This document shows positions 55,872 through 64,000 of a stretch of 64,000 nucleotides of DNA, piece by piece. This DNA is from an uncultured Pelagibacteraceae bacterium (GTDB lineage: Bacteria > Pseudomonadota > Alphaproteobacteria > Pelagibacterales > Pelagibacteraceae), in assembly GCA_902630915.1 (NCBI GenBank), contig CACOWD010000002.1, positions 1 through 64,000 of the forward strand, written 5' to 3'. Numbering within the stretch: position 1 is the first letter of the stretch; each line of letters begins with the position of its first letter. The translations under genes and the position numbers were made by a program. The notes beneath the pieces are model-generated. The model saw nothing but the letters and a program-made list of their open reading frames with translations. It was not told where the DNA came from and made no database searches.

Positions 55872-56111
55872 ATGTCAGACGATGTTAAAAGCAAAATCAA
55901 AAAAATAGTTGCAGATCATCTAGGTATAGAAGAAGAAAAAGTTACTGAGGAAGCAAGTTTTATTGACGATTTAGGCGCAGATAGCCTAGACACAGTCGAA
56001 TTAGTAATGGCTTTTGAGGAAGAATTTGGATCAGAAATTTCAGATAGTGAAGCTGAGAAGATTTTAACTGTCGGGGATGCAATAAAGTTTATTGAGAGTA
56101 AAACTAGTTAA
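55872..56111 (+). CDS. acpP: Acyl carrier protein
   Basis: A 79-residue acidic acyl carrier protein. Ser38 in [19 protein letters not shown] carries the 4'-phosphopantetheine arm. An AAGGAA ribosome binding site precedes the ATG by six bases. The usual next genes fabF and mltG are missing here: gmk starts 15 bases after the acpP stop. Confidence 0.97.
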   Translation: MSDDVKSKIKKIVADHLGIEEEKVTEEASFIDDLGADSLDTVELVMAFEEEFGSEISDSEAEKILTVGDAIKFIESKTS

Positions 56112-56126
56112 TTTTCCTTAATAGTC

Positions 56127-56717
56127 ATGAAAGATGGTGGAAAAAATATTATGCTTATTCTGTCATCTCCCTCCGGTGTTGGAAAAACAACTTTAACAAA
56201 AAAAATTCAACAAAAATATCAGTCATTTAAAATATCTGTTTCAAATACTACAAGAAAACCAAGGTCAAATGAGGTAGATGGTGTTGATTATTTTTTTGTC
56301 TCAAAAGATAAATTCTTGAATTTAATAAATGAGGGTAAGTTTTATGAACATGCTAAAATATTTGAAAATTATTATGGAACATTAAAAAAAAATGTTGATG
56401 AAATAATCGTTTCTAATGACATCATATTTGATATTGATTGGCAAGGTACAAAACAATTGTCGAAGTTTAAACATTTGAACTTAATAAAAATATACTTAAT
56501 AACAAAAAATAAAGAAGAATTGAAAAATAGATTAATTAAACGAAATCAAAATACATCTAAAGAAGTTGAAAAAAGGTTTAAGTCATTTGATGCTGATATT
56601 AAACACTGGAATGACTACGATTACATCATAATTAATGACAATCTTGAAGTATGTTTTAAACAGATAGAAAAAATTATAAGCTATCAAAAAAGCAAACTAT
56701 CTACTCTTATCAATTAA
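56127..56717 (+). CDS. gmk: Guanylate kinase
   Basis: Gmk phosphorylates GMP to GDP. The 196-residue protein has the P-loop ILSSPSGVGKTTLTKKI, the GMP-binding NTTRKPRSNEVDGVDYFF, YYGTLKKNVDE and DIDWQGTKQL. It lies directly after acpP and overlaps the convergent ksgA by 21 bases, the longest convergent overlap in the window. Confidence 0.95.
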   Translation: MKDGGKNIMLILSSPSGVGKTTLTKKIQQKYQSFKISVSNTTRKPRSNEVDGVDYFFVSKDKFLNLINEGKFYEHAKIFENYYGTLKKNVDEIIVSNDIIFDIDWQGTKQLSKFKHLNLIKIYLITKNKEELKNRLIKRNQNTSKEVEKRFKSFDADIKHWNDYDYIIINDNLEVCFKQIEKIISYQKSKLSTLIN

Positions 56718-57485
56718 TTCTGCAATTTTAAAATAAATTTCTGGCTTTAAATCTGAGGGTCGAGAGTTAAGCTTTAAATCCTTTATACTATTAATTTGGA
56801 CAGTATTTAATAAGCTCCTCAAATTTTTATTTATCATTTTTCGTTTTTTTGAAAAAAAAATATTTGTTACTTTTTCTAACGTGTATAAATTAGTAATTTT
56901 ATATTTTAAATTAAACTTAGGTGTAAAGTGAAGAACCATAGATGTTATTTTAGGTTTTGGAGTAAAGCAGTTACGGGAAACAAAAAATTTTTGTGCCAAA
57001 TTTAATTTGTAATTTGTTAAAATCGAAAGCCTTCCATAGTCGGAAGACTGATATTTACCTATAATTTTTTGTCCTAATTCTTTCTGAAACATAAATATAA
57101 TATCTGATAGTTTATTTTTTAAATTATCTAATTTTAAAACCTTAACTAATATTTGAGAAGAAATATTATATGGTAAATTACCAAATATTATTGAGTTATT
57201 TTTTATTATTTTCTTTAAATTTATTTTGAGAATATCATCATTATGAATATTAATGATTTTATTATCTAAATATTTTAATCTTAATTTTCTTGATAAATTA
57301 AGATCTTTTTCTACTAGTATTAAAGAACGCGGTTTTTTAATTAAAATTTCTTCAGTCAAAGCACCTCTTCCAGGCCCAATTTCAATTACATTCCTGTTAT
57401 TAATTTCAACTAAATTTATTATTTTTTTTATTATATTCTTATCAATTAAAAAGTTCTGCCCAAGTGATTTTTTTACAAAACTCAT
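56697..57485 (-). CDS. rsmA: 16S rRNA (adenine1518-N6/1519-N6)-dimethyltransferase
   Basis: RsmA (KsgA) dimethylates the two adenines of the 3' end of 16S rRNA. The 262-residue protein shows SLGQNFLIDKNIIKKI, the SAM motif VIEIGPGRGALTEEIL, IFGNLPYNISSQIL (NLPY target-binding motif) and the basic C-terminal domain. It is the last gene of the lptF-lptG-lptD-surA-pdxA-rsmA operon, four bases after pdxA. Confidence 0.95.
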   Translation of the reverse strand: MSFVKKSLGQNFLIDKNIIKKIINLVEINNRNVIEIGPGRGALTEEILIKKPRSLILVEKDLNLSRKLRLKYLDNKIINIHNDDILKINLKKIIKNNSIIFGNLPYNISSQILVKVLKLDNLKNKLSDIIFMFQKELGQKIIGKYQSSDYGRLSILTNYKLNLAQKFFVSRNCFTPKPKITSMVLHFTPKFNLKYKITNLYTLEKVTNIFFSKKRKMINKNLRSLLNTVQINSIKDLKLNSRPSDLKPEIYFKIAELIDKSR

Positions 57486-57489
57486 TAAC

Positions 57490-58449
57490 TTAAATTTTAT
57501 TTATATACTCTATACATCTTTGAAGACTTAAAGGATTAGCTAAATTTTTTCCTATCATCTCCTTAGCTGTACCATGATCGGGAGAAACTCTTGGGTATTT
57601 AAGTCCTAATGTAATATTAATTGCATCAAATTTAAAAATTGACTTAAATGGCCCAAGAACTTGATCATGATACATACCGATTATCGCATTGTATTTTTTG
57701 TAATCATTAATAAAAATAGTATCAGCTGAAAAAGGCCCGTCTATACTTATCCCTAATTTTTTTATTCTTTTTAAAGACGGTATTATTATTTTCTTTTCTT
57801 CAGATTTTTTATCTAACTCTGCATTATGTGGGTTTAAACCTAAAATTGCAAATTTTGGTCTTTTTTTAAATCTTTTTTTGAACCAAAAATTAATCCTAGA
57901 AACTTTTTTTATTATCAAATTTTTATTTATATATTTTGAAACCTGACTTACATCTACATGAGTTGTAATAGGGCAGACAGACAATTTACTATTACTAATT
58001 AACATTACTTCAGATCTATCATTAATTTTGCATTTTTCGGCTAAATATTCAGTAACACCAATTTTACTCTTATTTAAAAGGCGCTTATTTATTGGGCAAT
58101 TAATTATACCTTTTACCTTATTTTCAATAGCGTATTTATGCGCTAAATTTAAAGAGCTAGTAATAAATCGAGATGATTCCTTTTTACTTACATTAAAAGG
58201 GTTTTTAAATTTTAAATCTATATCTATTACTTTCAATTTACTCTCTTTTATATTTTCATCAATATTTTTGACAGGTTCCAATTTAATTGAATAATTAAGC
58301 CTTTTGAATTGTTGTTTTAACAAGCCAATATTTGAGATTAAATAAATTTTTTTTTTAATATTTTGGGGTATTTTTTTCCAACATTTATAAATAATTTCAG
58401 CGTTTACACTATTTGGATCTCCAAAAATAATAATTATTTTTTCTTTCAT
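57490..58449 (-). CDS. pdxA: 4-hydroxythreonine-4-phosphate dehydrogenase, divergent
   Basis: PdxA oxidises 4-phosphohydroxy-threonine in vitamin B6 synthesis. The 319-residue protein keeps the metal His in CPITTHVDVSQV (His164), GLNPHNAE and IGMYHDQVLGPFK. Two usual motifs are altered: the N-terminal GDPAGIGPE-like block reads GDPNSVNAE, and the GHTE block reads GVTEYLAEK, so Val132 replaces a substrate-binding His (His136 in the E. coli enzyme). The operon position between surA and rsmA supports the call, but activity on the normal substrate is not certain. Confidence 0.86.
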   Translation of the reverse strand: MKEKIIIIFGDPNSVNAEIIYKCWKKIPQNIKKKIYLISNIGLLKQQFKRLNYSIKLEPVKNIDENIKESKLKVIDIDLKFKNPFNVSKKESSRFITSSLNLAHKYAIENKVKGIINCPINKRLLNKSKIGVTEYLAEKCKINDRSEVMLISNSKLSVCPITTHVDVSQVSKYINKNLIIKKVSRINFWFKKRFKKRPKFAILGLNPHNAELDKKSEEKKIIIPSLKRIKKLGISIDGPFSADTIFINDYKKYNAIIGMYHDQVLGPFKSIFKFDAINITLGLKYPRVSPDHGTAKEMIGKNLANPLSLQRCIEYINKI

Positions 58450-59375
58450 TTGTATTCAATTAGGCTTGTATTTTTAAGTTTGGATAAGTGACTTCTAGAA
58501 TATAAATTAAATAATTCATTTTTTTTATTGTTTATTAAATTTTTTTTTAGTTTTACCAAATCAATTTTTTTTGGTTCAGACGATCTTTTATCTAAAATTT
58601 TTAAAAATAATACACTATTTTGAGATAAAATTGGTTCGCTAATTTCTCCGATTTTCATTTTTGAAACTAGAGTATAAATTTTTGGAGATAAAGATTTTGA
58701 ATTAATCCATCCTAAATCACTTTTTTTTTCGGATGACAAGGAAGTGCTGTATTTTATTGCAGTTAATTCAAAACCTTCTAATTTAATATTTTCTTTAACC
58801 TCTGAAATAGTTTCTTTGTCTTTTTCAGTATTATCTAATAGCACTTCTATTTTAGAAATTCTAAATTCTTCAATTTTTTTTTGATTTTTTACTAAATTTT
58901 CAATTTCTAAATTTATAGAATTATCATCGATTTCTATTTTATTTGAATAAATTTTATAGATGTATTGTTGCCATTTAAATTGGGTCTCTATTTCTTCAAT
59001 AAAGAAAGCATAATCTAGATTATTTTTTTCAAACTTTTCCTTTAATGTCTTTATATCGTTTGATGAAATTGAATTTAAGTAATCATTAATTTGTTTTGGA
59101 TTAATTTTAAAATCATATTTTGATAATTCAATTTTTTTAAGTTTAAAAAGCAATAAAGAATCTAAAGCTTGCTTCTTGACGTTATCAATATTTTTTTGAT
59201 TTATTTCTTGATTATTCAATACAAGTGAACTTAAGATTTTATTTTTTACTTCATAATTGCTTATAATTTCATTTTCTACTTTAAGAACGATGTTGCTTTC
59301 AATTTTAGCTACTAAAGAATTTTGAAGCAATAAAAAAATACTTAAATAAAAATATAATTTTATAATATTTTTCAT
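58446..59375 (-). CDS. surA: SurA-like periplasmic peptidyl-prolyl isomerase
   Basis: A 309-residue periplasmic chaperone for outer membrane proteins. A signal peptide (about residues 1-23) is followed by a SurA N-domain (VLKVENEIISNYEVKNKI) and a single parvulin-type domain (KSDLGWINSKSLSPKIYTLV, GEISEPILSQNSVLF). E. coli SurA has two parvulin domains and about 430 residues, so this is a shortened form, as in other alphaproteobacteria. It overlaps lptD by four bases. Confidence 0.86.
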   Translation of the reverse strand: MKNIIKLYFYLSIFLLLQNSLVAKIESNIVLKVENEIISNYEVKNKILSSLVLNNQEINQKNIDNVKKQALDSLLLFKLKKIELSKYDFKINPKQINDYLNSISSNDIKTLKEKFEKNNLDYAFFIEEIETQFKWQQYIYKIYSNKIEIDDNSINLEIENLVKNQKKIEEFRISKIEVLLDNTEKDKETISEVKENIKLEGFELTAIKYSTSLSSEKKSDLGWINSKSLSPKIYTLVSKMKIGEISEPILSQNSVLFLKILDKRSSEPKKIDLVKLKKNLINNKKNELFNLYSRSHLSKLKNTSLIEYK

Positions 59376-61777
59376 TTACTAAATGATGGCGAATTAATAT
59401 TTCCAAATGGTGTTAGGGTAATTTTAAACATTAAAGAATTTTCAGGTTCAAGCTCAGAGTCTGTATAAAACTCTCTCCTATAAACTAATCCTGCTCTTAA
59501 ACAATCATTTAAATATTCATAACTTAAATTATAGAACTCAGATGAATTAGTTACTAGATTTCTTTTTGTTTCAAAAGAAAAGACACCTTGATCTTTATTT
59601 AAAATATTTAGTTTTGTTTTAAAATACTCTTGGTTTCCAACATGCTTATTTTCTTGAAGGTAGTTAAAGTCTACCTCGACTGAATTCAAATTAAAGCTCG
59701 TTCCTATTTCGTTATAATTAAAATCACTATAGTTCTGGTCAATTGAAAAATCATAATTTAAACTAATTTTTTCGTTTATCCTATAATTAGCTGAACCAAA
59801 TAAATCTGATATTTTTTCATCTAAACTTGTTTTTGATGCCATTTTTTTATTTTCTTTTTCATTAATGACTTGAGCTAAAGAAAAATCAAAATCTTTATTA
59901 TTTTTTTTTACGTTATAATCAAGACCTATTGTCGAACTTAAGCCAGTCTCAAAATTATTGATTTTATCAATTCTATTCATTTCAAATGCAGTAATTGGTG
60001 TTAATCTGCTGCCTTCTATTTCTTTTCTCATACTTCCAGGCGCATACCTAATGAGCATTTTTGGCGTTAGTAGATGATTAGTATTATTTATATTTTTATA
60101 TAAGTCAATTTGAGAAAATAAACCTAAAGCCCCAAAAATTTCACTAGTAGTATCTTTTTTAAAAAGATCAACATTCTTAGTTTCATAATTGATATTTTTT
60201 ATGTTGCCTAAAACTTTTGTACTTAAACCCTTATCAAAATTTTTCTCTACTAAGTTCCAATCAAAATCATTTATCAAAAAACGAGTTGTTTTATTTGTAT
60301 CATAGTTGTGTATTTTTAAATTAGTTTGCAAGTCAAGATTTCCAAAACTATTATTACTAATTAAATTTTTATCAATTGTTACCTCAGGTAATATGTATTC
60401 ATATTTATCATTGTAAGTATCTTTCAAAGTCTCATAAATACTAGCATTCAAACCTAAAAACATATCTTCATCTTGATGAGTAAAATTCAAAGAACTTTCA
60501 AGTGTATCTGTATTAAAATCAACTAAATTCGATTCAATCTTATATAATTTTAAATATTTATCATTAGATACATTCTGCACTGATAAACTTAGACTACTGT
60601 CTGAGTCATTTGAATTAGAAAAGTTTTTTACAAATTTAGAAAAAAAATGTGATTTTTCACCAGCCTTTTTTGAAATACTCGTTTTTTTATAACCTTTCGT
60701 GTATCCAAAATCTGCTAAAAAATTAGATTTTCTAAATGCCTGATGATATTCTCCTAAAAATAAAGGATTTTCGGTAAAATATAAATTATTTGTGATCGTA
60801 AAATTTTTATCCTTGCTTAATGCCCAAAAGTACGGAATTGACATTCCAGACCCAAGATTTTTGGTATCAGAGTATGAAGGTGGCAAAAAACCGGATCTTC
60901 TGTCAACTGTAGGATCCGGATGAGACAATTTAGGTAAATAAAAAATTGGAATATCATAAACTTTCACAACTGCATTGTCATAGTAGATAGTTTTCTTTTT
61001 ATTGTCATGAAGCATTTTTGAAGACTGGATAGTCCACGGAGGACATTTGTCATTTTTTCTGTAATCACATAATGTGAAAACACTTTTTCCAAAGGACTTT
61101 GTGTCTTTATCCAACTTTAAAGTATTAGCAAAAATTCTTGGTTTATTTTTTTTATTAATTTTAAAGTCTTCTTGATTCAAGAAAGCTTTAATATCGGTGC
61201 CTAACATTTCTTTTTTTTTTGTATCAATATAAAGTTGAGAAAATTCATATGAATTTTTCATCTTATCTACAATTTTAGCTAATCCTACAGACTTAAAAAT
61301 ACTAGATGCCGTTTGGTATTCAAAATTTTCTAAATATACTTTATTATTATCTGAGTCTGTAATAATAGTTTTATCGAGAGATTTAATAATTCCATTTTTA
61401 TCATCTAAAATAATATTTTGTCCTTCTATTATGTAATCTTCTGAAGTTATAATTTTTGTTTTACCTATACTTTTGAATATCTTAATATTTTCATCATACT
61501 CTGCATATTCAGTTTGAATGATATTATTTTTCACATCAACGGCTTTAACACCATCTTTTAAGATAAGAAATTTACGTTTTTTATTATACTCTGCAAATTG
61601 AGCCTCAATAGTATTATTGCTCTCAGTTCGCACTAAAACATCTTTTTCAAAAACTGAAGTTTCTGTGTTTTTGTCGATGGAAATATTTTTAGCCTCAATT
61701 GATAAATTTTCAGCATATAAAGAATTTTTTAAAAAAATTAAAAAAAAAATATTAATAATAAAAAATTTATTTTTCAT
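59372..61777 (-). CDS. lptD: LPS-assembly outer membrane protein LptD
   Basis: LptD is the outer membrane barrel that inserts lipopolysaccharide at the cell surface. About 801 residues from the ATG at 61777 (MKNKFFIINIFFLIF), which gives a clean signal peptide ending LYAEN; an upstream start at 61795 would add only six residues. After it come an OstA-type beta-jellyroll domain (to about residue 200) and the barrel domain beginning KLSHPDPTVDRRSGFLPPSY. The start overlaps the lptG end by 11 bases. Confidence 0.93.
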   Translation of the reverse strand: MKNKFFIINIFFLIFLKNSLYAENLSIEAKNISIDKNTETSVFEKDVLVRTESNNTIEAQFAEYNKKRKFLILKDGVKAVDVKNNIIQTEYAEYDENIKIFKSIGKTKIITSEDYIIEGQNIILDDKNGIIKSLDKTIITDSDNNKVYLENFEYQTASSIFKSVGLAKIVDKMKNSYEFSQLYIDTKKKEMLGTDIKAFLNQEDFKINKKNKPRIFANTLKLDKDTKSFGKSVFTLCDYRKNDKCPPWTIQSSKMLHDNKKKTIYYDNAVVKVYDIPIFYLPKLSHPDPTVDRRSGFLPPSYSDTKNLGSGMSIPYFWALSKDKNFTITNNLYFTENPLFLGEYHQAFRKSNFLADFGYTKGYKKTSISKKAGEKSHFFSKFVKNFSNSNDSDSSLSLSVQNVSNDKYLKLYKIESNLVDFNTDTLESSLNFTHQDEDMFLGLNASIYETLKDTYNDKYEYILPEVTIDKNLISNNSFGNLDLQTNLKIHNYDTNKTTRFLINDFDWNLVEKNFDKGLSTKVLGNIKNINYETKNVDLFKKDTTSEIFGALGLFSQIDLYKNINNTNHLLTPKMLIRYAPGSMRKEIEGSRLTPITAFEMNRIDKINNFETGLSSTIGLDYNVKKNNKDFDFSLAQVINEKENKKMASKTSLDEKISDLFGSANYRINEKISLNYDFSIDQNYSDFNYNEIGTSFNLNSVEVDFNYLQENKHVGNQEYFKTKLNILNKDQGVFSFETKRNLVTNSSEFYNLSYEYLNDCLRAGLVYRREFYTDSELEPENSLMFKITLTPFGNINSPSFSK

Positions 61778-62855
61778 TAATTTGCAATACTCCAATGAAA
61801 GTAAAAAAACTGAGTGCCAAAACTGGTGCCCAAATTGCTAATACAAGTGGTATTCTGTCTATTTGTCCTAAAGCCAGGGAAAGGTCTTTAAAATAGAAAG
61901 TTAAAACACTTGTAATCAATCCTAAAACAATAAGTCTTACATTGTCTGATTTTTGCAAGTTATTCATTGTGAAAATAGAGGCTAACCCAGTCATCAAAAG
62001 TAAGAAAAATGGTATCGATAACATTGTGTTTAAGCTTTGATTTAAAAAGGTTTTGTTATAACCACTATCAAGTAAATCTTGGTAGTTAACTACGATATCA
62101 ATAAAAGACATGGTATCGAAATTTTTGAAAAAAGTATTAATTTTCTCATAATCATAATTTGAGTAAATTTCAAAATTTTCTAATCTTCTACTCTCTAAAA
62201 CTCCATTTATTGGTTTAAAAATAGTCACATTTTCCAAAACCCATTTTTTGTCACTTATATTCACTTTATTTGATATGATCTTTTCTTTTAAATTAGAGTT
62301 TTCATCTAAATGAAAAATTGTTACATCCAATAGATTAAAACCTTCTGGTTTATTTGCTGAGATAACACGGTGAGTATTATTTAAATATTCTTTTATCCAT
62401 AATCCATTTTTATTAAATGTAACTAAATGGTCAATATCTCTAGAATAATTGGATTTTGTTCGCTCATAATATTTGGACATCGAAGAGGTTATTGGATTGA
62501 TCAAAATTAGTATTATCCAACCTAAAATAAAAGATGTTAATGCTAAAATAAAAAATATTTTAATATTTGAGTATCCAAATACTTTTAAAGTTATTAAATC
62601 TTTATTATTTCTAATACTTAACATAAACCACATACTTGAAATGAAAATGATAAAAGGAAGAATTTTTATCAGCATTCCTGGTATTAGTATACTTGTCAGA
62701 ACTAAAGGCATAAAAAAACTTACATTTAAATTTTTAAAAAATTCAATTTCCTCGAATAAATTCAGTATCATTCCGAAACAATAAGCAGCTAAAACTACTA
62801 AGAGAAATCTCTTAAGAAAATTTCTTAAAATATAATTTAAAATTACCTTATTCAT
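61767..62855 (-). CDS. lptG: LPS export permease LptG
   Basis: A 362-residue inner membrane subunit of the LptB2FG transporter, with the YjgP/YjgQ layout: three N-terminal helices, a central periplasmic beta-jellyroll (NGLWIKEYLNNTHRVISA) and three C-terminal helices (ending FTFIGVLQINEK). It lies between lptF (8-base overlap) and lptD. Together with LptD it implies that this organism makes LPS or a similar glycolipid. Confidence 0.93.
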   Translation of the reverse strand: MNKVILNYILRNFLKRFLLVVLAAYCFGMILNLFEEIEFFKNLNVSFFMPLVLTSILIPGMLIKILPFIIFISSMWFMLSIRNNKDLITLKVFGYSNIKIFFILALTSFILGWIILILINPITSSMSKYYERTKSNYSRDIDHLVTFNKNGLWIKEYLNNTHRVISANKPEGFNLLDVTIFHLDENSNLKEKIISNKVNISDKKWVLENVTIFKPINGVLESRRLENFEIYSNYDYEKINTFFKNFDTMSFIDIVVNYQDLLDSGYNKTFLNQSLNTMLSIPFFLLLMTGLASIFTMNNLQKSDNVRLIVLGLITSVLTFYFKDLSLALGQIDRIPLVLAIWAPVLALSFFTFIGVLQINEK

Positions 62856-63975
62856 TAATTTTAGACTCGTTTGAAAATTTAAAGTATAAATACGTATAAA
62901 TAAAAAAAATCATTAAAAAAGGTGAGATTACAAAAGCTAATCTTGTTAAATAATTTATTCCTGTATATCTAACAGTCATCTCTATGATTATTAATAGAAG
63001 GAAACTATAAATAAAAATACTTGCCTTATTTAAGAATTTTCTTTTTGTTTTGATTAATAACAATGAACAGATTAATGCCAAAACTGGAATATAAAAAGGA
63101 AGAATTATACGTCTGTTAAGTGTAGGTAATATTTCTTTTTTAACATCTCCTTTGCATATATCGTTTTTATTCTCTCTATTAATAAAACAACCTAATAGTT
63201 TTATTGTTTCAGTTTCCTGAAGTTTTGGACTTTTGATAGTAGCAGTTGTGAGATTGCTTAAATCAATATTAAGTTGATCAAATTTGATAATTTCATTTTC
63301 ATTACCGTCATTTGTGGAAGAAATAATTTGACCATTAAATAAAAATATTTTTCTTTTTTCTACAATTCCACTATTTGCGATTATAGTTGTGCTGCTTGAT
63401 TTTTTAACATTAGACGAAAGTCCCCTAAGGTTGTTTGCCCTATCATGAAGAAAAATACCTTTTAATTCATTGTTAATTTTTTTCTCAACTAAAAAAGTAA
63501 ATCCTTTAAAGGAGTCACTAAATTGTTGTGTTTTTACAGTTGGTAAAAAAGAATTGAACTGTTCTTGACTTAAAAGTTTTCTTGATTTGTTTAGTGCATA
63601 AGGAGTTAAAAAAGTTGATAAAATTAAATATAAAATCAAAATTGAAATAGAAATAATAAAAAATAAATTGATTACTTCCATTTTTTTTACACCTGAGGTC
63701 CATAAAATAATGAACTCATTATCCTGAATATGCTTAATTATAAATATTGATAGGGATAATAAAAAAGATAAAGGTATAAATTTTGGTGTAATTCCAAAAA
63801 GATTTAAAAATGAATATTTAAAATATGTTCCTACAGGATAGCCATTTTCAACAATAAGATCTAAAAAGCTAACTGACCTCACCGTTAGCGCTATGAGAGA
63901 TAAACCAAACAAAATGACAAAAAATGTTTTTATTATCTCTATGAAAAAATTTCTATAAATTTTGTTTTGCAGCAT
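62848..63975 (-). CDS. lptF: LPS export permease LptF
   Basis: A 375-residue permease of the YjgP/YjgQ family, partner of LptG in the LptB2FG ABC transporter. Features are an N-terminal helix (EIIKTFFVILFGLSLIALTV), LWTSGVKKMEVINLFF in the coupling region, a periplasmic beta domain with FTFLVEKKINNELKGIFLHD, and three C-terminal helices. It starts the outer-membrane operon and its ATG lies 25 bases inside the right edge, so any promoter is only partly visible. Confidence 0.93.
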   Translation of the reverse strand: MLQNKIYRNFFIEIIKTFFVILFGLSLIALTVRSVSFLDLIVENGYPVGTYFKYSFLNLFGITPKFIPLSFLLSLSIFIIKHIQDNEFIILWTSGVKKMEVINLFFIISISILILYLILSTFLTPYALNKSRKLLSQEQFNSFLPTVKTQQFSDSFKGFTFLVEKKINNELKGIFLHDRANNLRGLSSNVKKSSSTTIIANSGIVEKRKIFLFNGQIISSTNDGNENEIIKFDQLNIDLSNLTTATIKSPKLQETETIKLLGCFINRENKNDICKGDVKKEILPTLNRRIILPFYIPVLALICSLLLIKTKRKFLNKASIFIYSFLLLIIIEMTVRYTGINYLTRLAFVISPFLMIFFIYTYLYFKFSNESKINE

Positions 63976-64000
63976 GGTAATTTAATGTATATAAATAAAG

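Overview
The window looks like part of a SAR11-type alphaproteobacterial genome (Pelagibacterales). The evidence is a very AT-rich sequence with Lys/Asn-rich proteins, almost no intergenic space, a proteorhodopsin followed by a 2Fe-2S ferredoxin and a ferredoxin reductase, and alphaproteobacterial gene order (recA near alaS and icd; rpsF-rpsR-rplI-dnaB; lptF-lptG-lptD-surA-pdxA-ksgA). The assignment rests on recognising gene content and order, not on a phylogeny.

Layout. 1-12.4 kb is core metabolism: the 3' part of dxs, aroC, pdxH, a polyprenyl diphosphate synthase, an S49 peptidase, glyQ-glyS, pyruvate phosphate dikinase and nadA-nadC. A tRNA-Leu(GAG) at 12.45 kb is followed by an accessory island (about 12.5-19.2 kb). 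The island has two divergent, tightly overlapping operons: GT2 glycosyltransferase, FkbM methyltransferase, GDPD-like phosphodiesterase and uridine-kinase-like kinase on the minus strand; a tandem nucleotidyltransferase and a GatZ/KbaZ-like aldolase subunit on the plus strand. A multi-spanning membrane protein follows. This is the best candidate for an undescribed pathway here, probably making an activated sugar or polyol phosphate for the cell surface. From 19.2 kb the core resumes with ygfZ, a dihydroorotase and propionyl-CoA synthetase, then the blue-type proteorhodopsin (Gln at the tuning position), a 44-residue membrane peptide, ferredoxin, ferredoxin reductase, a GST-like protein and a DksA-like regulator.

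27-32 kb holds a second small accessory set: a GT39/GT2 lipid-linked sugar pair, a GFA-domain protein, a glycerate-kinase-like protein and a TolC-like protein. From 32 kb come recA, an aldehyde dehydrogenase with its DUF779 partner, alaS, icd, psd-pssA, rlmE, a guaB without CBS domains, guaA, panB and a YfgM/BamB-like envelope pair. The last third carries purF, cvpA, an RND/MMPL exporter, dnaB and ribosomal protein genes, fabD-fabG-acpP, gmk, and the outer-membrane biogenesis operon running off the right end.

Two reading frames are broken by a one-base change in a poly-A tract: the start of pyruvate phosphate dikinase (A7 at 7953-7959) and the start of the uridine-kinase-like gene (A11 on the coding strand, 13326-13336). 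Each is repaired by one base. They may be sequence errors, real mutations, or slippage sites. No CRISPR array, insertion sequence, rRNA or phage gene was seen. The longest stretch without a called gene is 228 bases (23324-23551, upstream of proteorhodopsin), so none exceeds 300.
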